Assembly: GCA_965213765.1 (NCBI GenBank)
Contig: OZ243926.1
Span: forward strand, 3,596,001 to 3,660,000
Length of the DNA: 64,000 bases
Source: JAJDXO01 sp965213765
GTDB taxonomy: Bacteria; Pseudomonadota; Alphaproteobacteria; Rhodospirillales; UBA2165
Direction of reading: 5' to 3'
Position numbers and translations under genes: made by a program
Shown here: in pieces, positions 36,065-44,342 of the stretch
Layout: each line of letters starts with the position of its first letter
Numbering within the stretch: position 1 is the first letter of the stretch
Notes under the pieces: model-generated
What the model was told of the DNA's origin: nothing
The model's database searches: none
The model's input: only the letters and a program-made list of their open reading frames with translations

Positions 36065-37489
36065 ATGGAACCGTTCCGCTTGATAATCGATGGCCAGAAG
36101 GTCCCTACCAAGCAGCTGTTCGAAGTGCTCAATCCGGCCACGGAAAAGGCTATGGGATTGGCTCCTTTGGGAACCGAAGACGACGTGAATGATGCCGTCG
36201 CCGCCGCGAAACGCGCGTTCAGGAAATGGCGCGATGTACCGGAAAGGAAACGGCAAATCGCCTGCGAGAAAATCGCCGATAAAATCGAACGGAATGCCGA
36301 GGAACTCGCGCAACTGCTGACGGCGGAACAAGGTAAGCCCCTCAACGGTCTGGGATCGCGGTGGGAAATCGGCGGCACCGTTGCCTGGACCCGGTACACG
36401 GCGGGCCTGTCCCTGCCGATGAAGGTTCTTCAGGAAAACAACGAGGGCCGGGTCGAATTGCATCGCCGTCCGATCGGCGTCGTGGGTTCCATCCTGCCCT
36501 GGAATTTCCCGGTCCTGATTGCGATCTGGCACATTATCCCGGCCGTGCTTTCCGGCAATACGGTGGTTTGCAAGCCCTCGCCCTATACACCGCTGACGAC
36601 CCTTCGCATCGTCGAGTTGATGAATGAAATATTGCCCAAGGGTGTGGTCAATTGCGTCACCGGCGACGACGATCTTGGACCGGTCATTACGTCCCACCAG
36701 GATATCGGAAAGATCGTGTTTACCGGTTCATGCGGCACCGGAAAGCAGATTTACGCCAATGCGGCGGAAACCATGAAGCGCATGACCCTGGAGTTGGGCG
36801 GAAATGACGCCGGCATTGTCTTGCCTGATGTGGATCCACGGCAGATCGCCGAAAGCCTGTTCTGGGGCGCCTTTATCAATGGCGGGCAAACCTGCGCAGC
36901 CCTGAAGCGGCTCTATGTCCATGACGACGTCTACGACGAAGTATGCGAAGAACTGGTCAAGTTCGCGCGCAAAATGCCCATGGGCAACGGAACCGAGGAC
37001 GACGTCGTCATCGGCCCCGTACAGAATTTGAAACAGTACGAAATCGTTTCAGATCTTGTGGAGGACGCCGAGAAAAAGGGGCGGGTCCTGCTCGGTGGCA
37101 CCAAAAAGCTACGGAAAAAGGGCAACGGCAAAAGCCGTGGTTATTTTTTTCCCCTCACGATCATCGCCGATCTCGATAACGGCGACCGTCTTGTCGATGA
37201 GGAGCAGTTCGGACCGGCCCTGCCGATCATCCGATACAAATCCGTCGAGGACGTCATAGAGAAGGCCAATGACAATCCCAACGGCCTCGGCGGCTCGGTC
37301 TGGTGCCGGGACATTACCGAAGCCAAGCTGGTCGGCGCGAAAATGGAATGTGGCTCGGTGTGGATCAATAAGCACGGCATGATTCAGCCCAACGCCCCTT
37401 TTGGCGGCCGAAAGTCCTCCGGTGTCGGTGTCGAGTTCGGCGAAGAAGGCTTGGCCGAGTACACCGACATACAGGTCATATTCTCCTGA
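36065..37489 (+). CDS. NAD(P)-dependent aldehyde dehydrogenase
   Basis: 474 residues; AACGGAGGACG precedes the ATG. Catalytic Glu lies in MTLELGGNDAGI near residue 243 and the nucleophilic Cys in GGQTCAALKRLYV at residue 277; the NAD motif GKIVFTGSCGTGKQ replaces the usual FTGSTxxG with CGTG. The C-terminal PFGGRKSSGVGVEFGEEGL is standard. It oxidises an aldehyde to an acid in the cytoplasm and is the third enzyme gene of this operon, 12 nt after the nitroreductase-like gene. Confidence 0.92.
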   Translation: MEPFRLIIDGQKVPTKQLFEVLNPATEKAMGLAPLGTEDDVNDAVAAAKRAFRKWRDVPERKRQIACEKIADKIERNAEELAQLLTAEQGKPLNGLGSRWEIGGTVAWTRYTAGLSLPMKVLQENNEGRVELHRRPIGVVGSILPWNFPVLIAIWHIIPAVLSGNTVVCKPSPYTPLTTLRIVELMNEILPKGVVNCVTGDDDLGPVITSHQDIGKIVFTGSCGTGKQIYANAAETMKRMTLELGGNDAGIVLPDVDPRQIAESLFWGAFINGGQTCAALKRLYVHDDVYDEVCEELVKFARKMPMGNGTEDDVVIGPVQNLKQYEIVSDLVEDAEKKGRVLLGGTKKLRKKGNGKSRGYFFPLTIIADLDNGDRLVDEEQFGPALPIIRYKSVEDVIEKANDNPNGLGGSVWCRDITEAKLVGAKMECGSVWINKHGMIQPNAPFGGRKSSGVGVEFGEEGLAEYTDIQVIFS

Positions 37490-37529
37490 CGGCGTGTTCG
37501 GGGAAATCGGTCGACACTGATGAGGGACC

Positions 37530-38264
37530 TTGTTTGACTTGGCCGAGATGTCGGCGCTGCTCGTGATGATCGTCATCGCCGCGTCGGCACTTCAGGCGGC
37601 CACGGGCATCGGCTTTGGCGTCATCGCCGGGCCGGCACTCATTGTTGCGATGGGGAGTGTCTCGGCAATCCAGGTGTCCATCCTGCTGAGCCTGCTGATC
37701 GCCGTCCTGGTTTCACCCTCAACCCTGCCCAAGGTGAACCGTTCGTTGCTGCGGCCCATCTTGGTCGGAATCTGCATCGGATCCCCCTTGGGCGCCGTGC
37801 TGTTCGGATTGCTGACCGTCGGCCAGCTCAAAATCGGCGCCGCCGTCGCCGTCGGCTTCATGGCGTTGCTGGCGACCGGCCTGTTTGAGCGGTTTCCAAT
37901 TTTCACCCGGGACAGCAAGTGGCGGCGGGGTGCGGCCGGAGGTGTCTCCGGCATTCTCAACTCGACCCTGGCCATGCCGGGTCCTCCAATCGCCGCCTAC
38001 ACGACCGCCATCCGCCAGGACAATGAGACCGTTCGCGCAACGACCCTGACCGCCTTTCTGATCGCCTATCCGATCTCTTTCGCCTTGCAGTGGGCCGTCG
38101 CCGGTTTATCGGAAACCGTCATGACGCTTGTCCTTGCATTGGCGCTGCCAACAGCCGGCGGCACCCTTCTCGGACTATTCCTGGGCAAGCTTCTGCCGGA
38201 ATGGATATTCCGGATCTTCGTCATCTTGTTTCTGGTGGCGAGCGTGATCAGCCTGATCGTGTAA
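37530..38264 (+). CDS. TauE/SafE family sulfite/sulfonate exporter
   Basis: 244 residues from a TTG start with GAGGGA 3-5 nt upstream. Eight hydrophobic helices with the two glycine-rich repeats of the family (LQAATGIGFGVIAGPAL near residue 22; GGVSGILNSTLAMPGPPIAA near 132). Members in sulfonate-degradation operons export sulfite or sulfoacetate; others carry different anions. Together with a TRAP importer this suggests the operon handles a sulfonated compound, but no sulfite-releasing enzyme was recognised. Confidence 0.82.
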   Translation: MFDLAEMSALLVMIVIAASALQAATGIGFGVIAGPALIVAMGSVSAIQVSILLSLLIAVLVSPSTLPKVNRSLLRPILVGICIGSPLGAVLFGLLTVGQLKIGAAVAVGFMALLATGLFERFPIFTRDSKWRRGAAGGVSGILNSTLAMPGPPIAAYTTAIRQDNETVRATTLTAFLIAYPISFALQWAVAGLSETVMTLVLALALPTAGGTLLGLFLGKLLPEWIFRIFVILFLVASVISLIV

Positions 38265-38787
38265 AACTCATGCCCGCTTTCGGTAATAGCGGACATTTTG
38301 TTCCCCAAGCGGTGTTTGGTCGCATGAATTTATGAGATTTTTTGCTTCGGTCCACGGATATTTGCGCATCCGTCAGGCAGGCAGATGTCTTGGCGGCGGG
38401 ATGGCGGCACGCTTTGCCGGGCGCTTCGGATTTCGGACGGCGGCGAGCATCAGGAACTCGTCCTTGGCGCCTGGGAGGCCCCGCAACCGGAGCCGGTTCA
38501 TGGCTGGATCGCGCTTGGTCCCGCCGCCAATCGGTGTACTGGTGCGCCGGGGCCGGGTCCGATCTACTCTCCGGCCACAGCCGGGTATCGCCAGTGCTGT
38601 GCTCATGGGGCCGTCTCCATCTTGCCGTGGTGGATTGCGGCGACCGGATGCCCTCCCCCGGGCATCCCCGCCGCCGACCCGCTCACGGCCAGCACTCTCC
38701 TCTCGGCGGCGCGGGGCGAAGGTTTGGCGCCCTGGGGGTCGTATTCCATGACGGCAACGGGCCGTCGGCGCTCGCGGCGGCAGCGAC
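38265..38787. other. GC-rich gap with an IS C-terminal relic
   Basis: Just after tauE a weak stem (CCGCTTTCGG at 38274-38283, AGCGGACATT at 38288-38297) followed by TTTTGTT could act as terminator; a similar motif pair occurs at 55619-55644. The remainder is GC-rich and carries only the minus-strand relic at 38373-38480. No other gene is supported. Confidence 0.5.
38373..38480 (-). pseudogene. C-terminal relic of a DDE transposase (IS1182-like)
   Basis: About 35 minus-strand codons read LPGAKDEFLMLAAVRNPKRP and end at a stop at 38373. The same tail occurs at 55835-55925 (GAQDEFLPAATARNLIRLAK), where it is joined to an IS1182-type N-terminus, and resembles the AAxRNLxRL end of such transposases. 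Nothing of the catalytic core remains. Confidence 0.4.
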
Positions 38788-38816
38788 TTGATTGATGTAG
38801 CACCCGGTGCTATATC
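38788..38816 (+). promoter_or_regulatory. higBA-type promoter with palindromic operator in the spacer
   Basis: TTGATT (38788-38793) and TATATC (38811-38816) are spaced by 17 nt. The spacer and start of the -10 contain the palindrome TAGCACC-C-GGTGCTA (38798-38812). An antitoxin dimer bound there would block polymerase, the standard autoregulation of type II toxin-antitoxin operons. Confidence 0.6.
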
Positions 38817-38848
38817 GTCCGGCATGATGGAATGCGCTCGAGAGGTGC

Positions 38849-39241
38849 GTGTTGCGCACGTTCAAGACCAAGCCCTTCGCGCGCTTCGCCAGCCGCGAGG
38901 GGATAGACGACGAGGCGCTGTGCGAGGCGGTGGAGCGCGCCGGGAGGGGATTGATCGACGCCGACCTGGGCGGCGGCGTCATCAAGCAGCGGGTTGCCCG
39001 GCGCGGACAGGGCCGGTCCGGCGGGTTCCGCGTGATCGCGGTGTTTCTCCGGGAGGAACGTGCGTTCTTCGTCCATGGGTTCGCAAAGAGCGATCGGGAC
39101 AACCTCCGGGGCGGCGAACTCGGGGCGCTGAAGGCGCTGGCGGACCGGTTGCTCGGACTGGACTGGCCGGGCCTGGAAGCGATGCTGGCGAATGGAACGA
39201 TTAGCGAGGTGAATTGCGATGCCCAGACAATACGGGAGTGA
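38849..39241 (+). CDS. RelE/HigB-like type II toxin
   Basis: 130 residues. The start may be GTG 38849 or, better spaced from GAGAGG, TTG 38852. The sequence RTFKTKPFARFASREGIDDE, LCEAVERAGRGLIDADLGGG, VIKQRVARRGQGRSGGFRVI and RAFFVHGFAKSDRDNL is typical of the RelE-superfamily toxins that precede their antitoxin (HigB order). Members cut mRNA at the ribosome. It overlaps the antitoxin gene by 23 nt, so the pair is coupled and looks intact. Confidence 0.87.
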   Translation: MLRTFKTKPFARFASREGIDDEALCEAVERAGRGLIDADLGGGVIKQRVARRGQGRSGGFRVIAVFLREERAFFVHGFAKSDRDNLRGGELGALKALADRLLGLDWPGLEAMLANGTISEVNCDAQTIRE

Positions 39242-39536
39242 CGTGCTGGCGTCGGTGCATGAGACCGTGCTCGGAATGACGGAGGCGGGCGTCATGTCGA
39301 AACGGACGATGAAGGCGTTCGACGAGATGTGTCTGACACCGGTCGAGGACATGCCGCCGGAGCGGATTCGCGAGATCCGGCTGCGCGAGAACGCGAGCCA
39401 GGCGGTGTTCGCGCGCTACCTCAACGTGACGAAGGGTCTGGTGAGTCAATGGGAGCGTGGCGAGAAGCGCCCGCGTGGCGCCTCCTTGAAGCTCCTGACG
39501 CTGGTGGCGAAGAACGGCCTCGGGGCGGTCGCCTGA
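39219..39536 (+). CDS. HigA-like antitoxin, XRE-type helix-turn-helix
   Basis: 105 residues. The C-terminal half is a Cro/CI-type helix-turn-helix (PERIREIRLRENASQAVFAR, YLNVTKGLVSQWERGEKRPR). The N-terminal half probably wraps the toxin. It is expected to bind the palindrome at 38798-38812. It begins within the toxin gene, the toxin-first order of higBA. Confidence 0.88.
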   Translation: MPRQYGSDVLASVHETVLGMTEAGVMSKRTMKAFDEMCLTPVEDMPPERIREIRLRENASQAVFARYLNVTKGLVSQWERGEKRPRGASLKLLTLVAKNGLGAVA

Positions 39537-39684
39537 CGGACATCGGCCGGCGGGTCGCCGTGTTGCGATAGTGTTGACACGCAACATGAAAAACCCTGCA
39601 CACCGAAAATAATGCAATAATTACAGTATATTATAGTCTAAAGAATCTTCCTCTCGAATGTCAATCAACCAACCAACGCGGCGA

Positions 39685-39723
39685 AGAAAAAGGCCTTGGC
39701 GCAATAAACTGTGCCAAGGCCTT
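39685..39723 (-). terminator. Rho-independent terminator of the TAXI receptor gene
   Basis: On the minus strand AAGGCCTTGGC (complement of 39713-39723) and GCCAAGGCCTT (complement of 39690-39700) form a perfect 11-bp stem with a 12-nt loop, followed by TTTTTCTTC. It begins 36 nt after the stop of the receptor gene at 39759. Confidence 0.85.
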
Positions 39724-39758
39724 CCGTATAGTTCCAATTCGTTCAGAGGGCTAGGTAC

Positions 39759-40802
39759 TCATCCCTTTGCGCAATCGGCAATTTTATAGCCGGCCTCTTC
39801 CCAGGCCTCAACGGCACCGGAATGGTATCTTACCCCGCCATTGCAGATGCCATGCACCTTATTGTCGGGTGTGTCGAACCGCTGACCCTTAGCAAACGGC
39901 ACGTTCTTTAGAAGGTTTGGGAGGTTCTTGATATAGGCCGCCGTCAGAGCCTTGGCGATTGCTTTGTCCATGCTCTTGTTGACGAAATCGCCACCGGTAT
40001 TTGCCACAGTCCGGAACATACCGTCCTCGGAGATGATCCTGACCTTAGGCCCGTAATGCGCCAATTCGCTGACCGGGAACATGGCCGGGGCATTGCCGGG
40101 CGCGTTCAGGTATTTTTGCCAGGCTGGCCCTTCATATTTGGCCTTGGGGACGGAGACGATGTTGATCTTGCCAGCCGCCATGTAAATCGGCATGTATTCG
40201 GCCGGGTTTGTGCCTGGCCGGACAGCAGCATCCACCGAACGATCAAGGAAAATCGCGGTGGCCTGTCCCCAGGCAACCTGCTTGCCGGTGTAGTCTTTAC
40301 CGTCCACCAATCCGGCGGACAGGCGGATGACCTGGCGTGCCGCAATCAATGCGCCACCGCGCGGCGGTCCATTGTGGACGTTTTTTCCCCTCAGTTTTTC
40401 GAAACTATCGATCCCGGTACTTTGGAACGCGATCAAGTAAATCGACGCCAAATGATACGGATATAACATGCGGAGCTTATCCGCGAGTTCCTTCCCTTTC
40501 TCCTTCCCAAGTCCTGAATACGGTCCAAGTCCCTTGGACATCAGAAACTGCAAAATCATTCCGCCAGCCGTGATATTGGTTCGCCCCTCTGCGACATCGC
40601 GCATGGTCTTGGTCAGAGTCTTTCCGTTTTGTACTTGGATCGTGGCGATCTTGTTCGTTGCCGCGACTTCGGCCAAATTCTTGGCCGCTATGTCTGTTGA
40701 TCCGCCCGGCGTCGCGGCCGTCATCGTGAGCTTTAGGTTTTGCGCCTGTGCGCTCCCGGCAACGAAGAGCGCTGCCGCGCCGGCAAGCAATAGAGACTTC
40801 AT
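39759..40802 (-). CDS. TAXI family TRAP transporter solute receptor
   Basis: 347 residues from the ATG at 40802, preceded by GGGAGA; an upstream start at 40835 would place 11 residues before the signal peptide and is rejected. Signal peptide MKSLLLAGAAALFVAGSAQA. Mature part has the TAXI pattern: TAATPGGSTDIAAKNLAEVA, EGRTNITAGGMILQFLMSKG, GKNVHNGPPRGGALIAAR and KDYTGKQVAWGQA. TAXI receptors work with a fused DctQM permease, but none is present nearby, so the partner must be elsewhere. It is a single-gene unit with its own terminator. Confidence 0.9.
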   Translation of the reverse strand: MKSLLLAGAAALFVAGSAQAQNLKLTMTAATPGGSTDIAAKNLAEVAATNKIATIQVQNGKTLTKTMRDVAEGRTNITAGGMILQFLMSKGLGPYSGLGKEKGKELADKLRMLYPYHLASIYLIAFQSTGIDSFEKLRGKNVHNGPPRGGALIAARQVIRLSAGLVDGKDYTGKQVAWGQATAIFLDRSVDAAVRPGTNPAEYMPIYMAAGKINIVSVPKAKYEGPAWQKYLNAPGNAPAMFPVSELAHYGPKVRIISEDGMFRTVANTGGDFVNKSMDKAIAKALTAAYIKNLPNLLKNVPFAKGQRFDTPDNKVHGICNGGVRYHSGAVEAWEEAGYKIADCAKG

Positions 40803-41087
40803 GATGTTTCTCCCTGTCAATTCGGTACGATACATTCAAGTTTCTTGTTGTGTGGCTGCATAATCTACCACGGACAATCACGGCACCCAATCTTAGATGA
40901 GAGGGATACACCCTGGCGAACCCGTAATCATCGGTTTGTCCCCGATTTCTCGATTTCCGGAATAGAGGTGAGAAGGGCGGCGCAACAATCTCCCACTGAG
41001 GCGGCCTGATTTCCGGGCTGCGCGGGCGGTTCAATAAGGGGCCAGCGGCTAGCCTTCATCGGTTTTGAACCGATCGAAGGCGGGGGG

Positions 41088-41280
41088 ATGTACTCAGTGG
41101 AGTTATATGCGCGTGTTCGACGGGCGTGCCATGTCGACGGGACGAGCAATCGTGAGGCGGCGCGACGAGTACGGGTTCACCGGCGGCTACACCATCGTCA
41201 AAGATTATGTGCGGGCACGCCGACGCCGGTCGCGGGAGATATTCGTGCCGCTGCATCACCCGCTTGGCCATGCCCCGTAG
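41088..41280 (+). pseudogene. IS21-family IstA transposase relic
   Basis: One plus frame reads MYSVELYARVRRACHVDGTS NREAAR, the IstA N-terminal helix-turn-helix start. The next frame then reads GFTGGYTIVKDYVRARRRRS and FVPLHHPLGHA, which in IstA lies about 60 residues further on. So an internal deletion and frame change have collapsed the gene, and the catalytic core and IstB are absent. Confidence 0.6.
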
Positions 41281-41419
41281 ATACCCCGTCGCCTTGAAAC
41301 GCAAGAATACGAGGCATATGCTTTCCTTTAATGAAGCAGCGCGATGGCTGGCGCCGAGCGGACCATGCAGCGCTTAAAACGCCACCGTGCCCACGGACGC
41401 CGCCGGAGACGAGACCCAG

Positions 41420-42301
41420 ATGGAAGGACTGTCGCTGCAGGCCGTCAAGTTCATCGCGGCCGCATCCATCCTTGCCATTGCCCTGATCGGCGGCGCAATT
41501 CCAATGGTGGCCGCCCGCTACCAAGGCAGCCAGAGGTTCTTTTCCCTGGGCAATGCGTTTGCCGGTGGCTTGTTCCTCGGCGTGGGCTTCATTCACCTGC
41601 TGCCGGAGGGCATCGAGCAGCTTGGTGCGGTGGTGGACTATCCGCTGGCCCCTCTCCTAGCGGCCTTGGGGCTTGGTGTGCTGCTGCTGATCGACCGCAT
41701 CATTTTCGATGGTCGCCACGACCACTCGGATTCGGACGGCGCCCAAGGCCAATCCATCTATCCGCTCGTGCTGCTTTGGCTGTTGTCAATCCACTCGATC
41801 ATCGCAGGTCTGTCGCTCGGCCTTGCAAGCCACGCCTCCACCGCCATCGTCATCGCGCTCGGCATTCTGCTGCACAAGGGCTCGGAGACCTTTGCGCTGA
41901 TGGTGAGCACGATCCGCGCCAACTTTGCCACAAGTCGCCGAAACACCGTGCTGGGCGTCTTCGTCGCCATGACCCCCGTGGGCATACTCGCGGGCATGCT
42001 GGGCGCCAGCGTCCTGCACGGCGACGCCGCCGCACTGGTGGAGGGCAGCTTCAACGCACTGGCGGCGGGAACCTTCATCTACATCGCGGTCCTGGACATT
42101 ATCGATGAGGAGTTCTCCAAGCAGGACGCGCGGATGGCCAAATTCGTGATGAGCGCGCTGACCGGCGATGACGACGTGCCCATGCCCACCCGGGACCACG
42201 ACCGCATCTTCAAGTTCCTGCTCGTTATTGCCGGCATCGTCGTCATGGCGCTGATCGGCGAATTCGCGCATTCCCATGAAGCGCACCCCCACGCGCATTA
42301 G
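41420..42301 (+). CDS. ZIP family metal (Zn/Fe) transporter
   Basis: 293 residues from the ATG at 41420; a GTG at 41387 would add 11 residues with no ribosome binding site. Eight hydrophobic segments. The His-rich cytoplasmic loop DGRHDHSDSD near residue 100 and the metal-pathway helices SIHSIIAGLSLGLASHAS and LGILLHKGSETFALM are typical of ZIP proteins, as is the C-terminal HSHEAHPHAH. It would import divalent metal across the inner membrane. It stands alone among IS relics and its 3' end overlaps a small convergent frame by 4 nt. Confidence 0.9.
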   Translation: MEGLSLQAVKFIAAASILAIALIGGAIPMVAARYQGSQRFFSLGNAFAGGLFLGVGFIHLLPEGIEQLGAVVDYPLAPLLAALGLGVLLLIDRIIFDGRHDHSDSDGAQGQSIYPLVLLWLLSIHSIIAGLSLGLASHASTAIVIALGILLHKGSETFALMVSTIRANFATSRRNTVLGVFVAMTPVGILAGMLGASVLHGDAAALVEGSFNALAAGTFIYIAVLDIIDEEFSKQDARMAKFVMSALTGDDDVPMPTRDHDRIFKFLLVIAGIVVMALIGEFAHSHEAHPHAH

Positions 42302-42453
42302 CAGCCTTCCGCTTGCAATGAGCAGTCGAGTTCCTGCACCGCGGCGCGCATTCGCTCGTCGCAACTCTCCATGCGCTGCTCCAGCGTCCGTAGAGAGTCA
42401 CGGTGCGTCTGCACCGCGTCTCGAGGCGGCACAAGCAGCGCGCCCAAGGGCAT
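42298..42453 (-). CDS. Possible 51-residue coiled-coil protein
   Basis: ATG at 42453, stop overlapping the zip gene end. The sequence RDAVQTHRDSLRTLEQRMES, then CDERMRAAVQELDCSLQAEGC has heptad-like spacing and balanced charge, better than the other frames here. No strong ribosome binding site, and the upstream DNA is an IS relic, so it may also be the tail of a lost gene. Confidence 0.28.
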   Translation of the reverse strand: MPLGALLVPPRDAVQTHRDSLRTLEQRMESCDERMRAAVQELDCSLQAEGC

Positions 42454-42501
42454 TGTCCGAGCAATTGGCGCGGATGCGGGTTAACCGGTGCGGATCGTGA
42501 A

Positions 42502-42912
42502 TTAGCCGGCGGGTTTCCGCCGTTCGGCCAAAGCGGCAGCGCGGCGGGTCTTGAACATATCCCGGCGGATGAGATGGCCTTTTGGATTGAAGTGGTTGTC
42601 GATCGAGGCGTGCACCGCGGCGAATTTCCGTAGAGTCTTGATATCCCGGAACCGCGCCATGGCTCCTTGTCGCCGTCGAAACGGGCGATGCGAGTTCTCC
42701 GCCCGGTTGTTTGCCCGGCCGCCACTCCCGGCCGCAAACACCGGCCCGAAGCGGTTCCACCGGAAAGGAATTGTCTCGCGGCAGATTTCGATACCGCGTT
42801 CGAACAGGAAATCTTCAACCTGCCCCGGCGGCAACGGATACCGGACATACATCATCACTGTGCGGCGAATGATCCCGGGCGAACTATTGAAGTATCGAAA
42901 TGGGTCTTGCAT
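42502..42912 (-). pseudogene. IS6/IS26-family transposase with catalytic core deleted in frame
   Basis: From the ATG at 42912 the sequence FRYFNSSPGIIRRTVMMYVR, YPLPPGQVEDFLFERGIEIC RETI is the IS6 N-terminal DNA-binding part. It then passes in the same frame to NNRAENSHRPFRRRQGAMAR and FAAVHASIDNHFNPKGHLIR, the C-terminus. About 100 residues containing the first two catalytic Asp are gone, leaving 136 residues. The N-terminal domain could still bind IS6 ends. Confidence 0.75.
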
Positions 42913-43201
42913 CCCGACCGTACGAGCCCGGCACAGCACGCCCAAGGTGATTTGGTCCGACAATGCCGCTCCGGAGAGACAGGGGTGCAAATTACGATGG
43001 TTGCGGGGGCAGGATTTGCCCAAGCGCCTACAATCAGCCGAGCAGTGTGACAGCCAATCAGAGTGGTCGCAGGAGACTTCCTAACCTCAATGACGCCACG
43101 TCCCCGTCTGACCCCAAGCGGACAATCTCAAATCGACGATGTATAGATTGCCACCAGACGAACTTCTACTACGATAAATTCAATTGATTGAGGAGGTTGA
43201 G
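42913..43201. other. Region between the IS6 relic and the flavin enzyme gene
   Basis: 289 bases without a supported gene. The second half becomes AT-rich (43140-43190), where the promoter of the following lower-GC pair probably lies, ending in AGGAGG at 43191-43196. No IS6 terminal inverted repeat could be placed with confidence. Confidence 0.4.
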
Positions 43202-44320
43202 GTGATCGAAAGTCCTACATCGCAAGCCTCGGAAAATATTTTCAAGATTGGTCTTTTTGCCGCCAATTGCTCCGGAGGTATTGCCGCTACCAATGTGAAA
43301 GAGCGGTGGCTACCAACATGGCAAAATAATCTTGATCTGGCCCGAATGGCGGATGAAGCGGGTTTGGAATTCATGCTGCCGCTGGGACGTTGGGCTGGGT
43401 ACGGAGGCGACAACGATCACAATGGAGTTTCGTATGAAACGCTCATCTGGGCTGCGGGATTGCTGGCGGCGACCGAACGAATCACCGCCTTTTCAACACT
43501 CCATGTTGCGATGATCAATCCGGTCTTTGCTGCCAAGCAAATGGTGACGGCAGATCATATTGGCGCCGGCCGGTTTGGCCTCAATATTGTTTGCGGTTGG
43601 AATGCAGAAGAATTCGGCATGATGGGCATTCCTCTCGATGAGCACGAACGCCGCTATGAACTGGGTCAGGAATGGTTGGACATTGTCGGCAAAATCTGGC
43701 GGAAGAATGAACCTTTCGATTTTGACGGAAAATTCTTTCAATTGCGCGACGTGCGGGCTGAACCAAAACCGGTTTCTCAGCCGCGGCCGCTCGTTATGAA
43801 TGCCGGGCAATCGGGTCCCGGACTGGAATTTGCTGTTCGCAATGCCGACTATTTGTTTCGCGCCATTCAAAGCATGGATACGGCGAAATCAGAAATTGAA
43901 ATGGTAAAAGCCCAATCAAACGCGTTAGGCCGCAATGTCGGGGTTTTTACCAATGCCTATTGTGTGTGCCGCCCCACAGTCCGGGAAGCAGAAGAGTTTC
44001 ATCATTATTATGCTGTTGAAAACGCTAACGAAGAAGCGGTCGAACGAATGTATGTCGACCGTGGTATCAGAGACAATCTGAAACTCTCGGATGAGGTGAA
44101 AGCCGAAATACGGCTGCGCATGGCAGGCGGGAATAGTGCTTATCCGTTGATTGGTGACCCCGATACGATTGTTGAAGAATTGCGGTCGCTGAGTGACATG
44201 GGTTTCTCAGGAATTGCCATGGGCTTGGTCAATTATCTTGATGAATTTACCTATTTTCGTGATGAAGTGATACCGAGACTTGAACGACTGGGTTTACGCT
44301 GGCCACCAACAGAACAGTGA
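43202..44320 (+). CDS. LLM-class flavin-dependent monooxygenase (RutA/SfnG-like)
   Basis: 372 residues from GTG 43202, chosen because AGGAGG lies 5 nt upstream; a TTG at 43184 would overlap that site. The bacterial luciferase-like barrel is clear: FKIGLFAANCSGGI, LARMADEAGLEFMLPLGRWA, TLHVAMINPVFAAKQMVTAD, GAGRFGLNIVCGWNAEEFGM and LVMNAGQSGPG. These match the RutA/SfnG branch, whose members open pyrimidine rings or oxidise sulfones with FMNH2 and O2. A separate flavin reductase is needed and not seen nearby. Codon use is more AT-rich than in flanking genes. It lies 22 nt before a maleate isomerase-like gene. Confidence 0.87.
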   Translation: MIESPTSQASENIFKIGLFAANCSGGIAATNVKERWLPTWQNNLDLARMADEAGLEFMLPLGRWAGYGGDNDHNGVSYETLIWAAGLLAATERITAFSTLHVAMINPVFAAKQMVTADHIGAGRFGLNIVCGWNAEEFGMMGIPLDEHERRYELGQEWLDIVGKIWRKNEPFDFDGKFFQLRDVRAEPKPVSQPRPLVMNAGQSGPGLEFAVRNADYLFRAIQSMDTAKSEIEMVKAQSNALGRNVGVFTNAYCVCRPTVREAEEFHHYYAVENANEEAVERMYVDRGIRDNLKLSDEVKAEIRLRMAGGNSAYPLIGDPDTIVEELRSLSDMGFSGIAMGLVNYLDEFTYFRDEVIPRLERLGLRWPPTEQ

Positions 44321-44342
44321 TTTCGGCGGTAGGGGAGTCCCA

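Noticed and set aside
35240..36697. 485-codon minus-strand frame opposite the nitroreductase-like and aldehyde dehydrogenase genes
   Set aside because: It spans two well-supported genes and their junction and has no family motif; antisense artefact.
39561..39586. TGTTGCG/CGCAACA repeat after higA as a terminator
   Set aside because: Seven-base arms with a 12-nt spacer and no T-run; could be a minor operator but not supported.
41344..42108. 254-codon plus frame overlapping the ZIP transporter
   Set aside because: Arg/His/Pro-rich +1 shadow of the ZIP gene, which has proper membrane helices.
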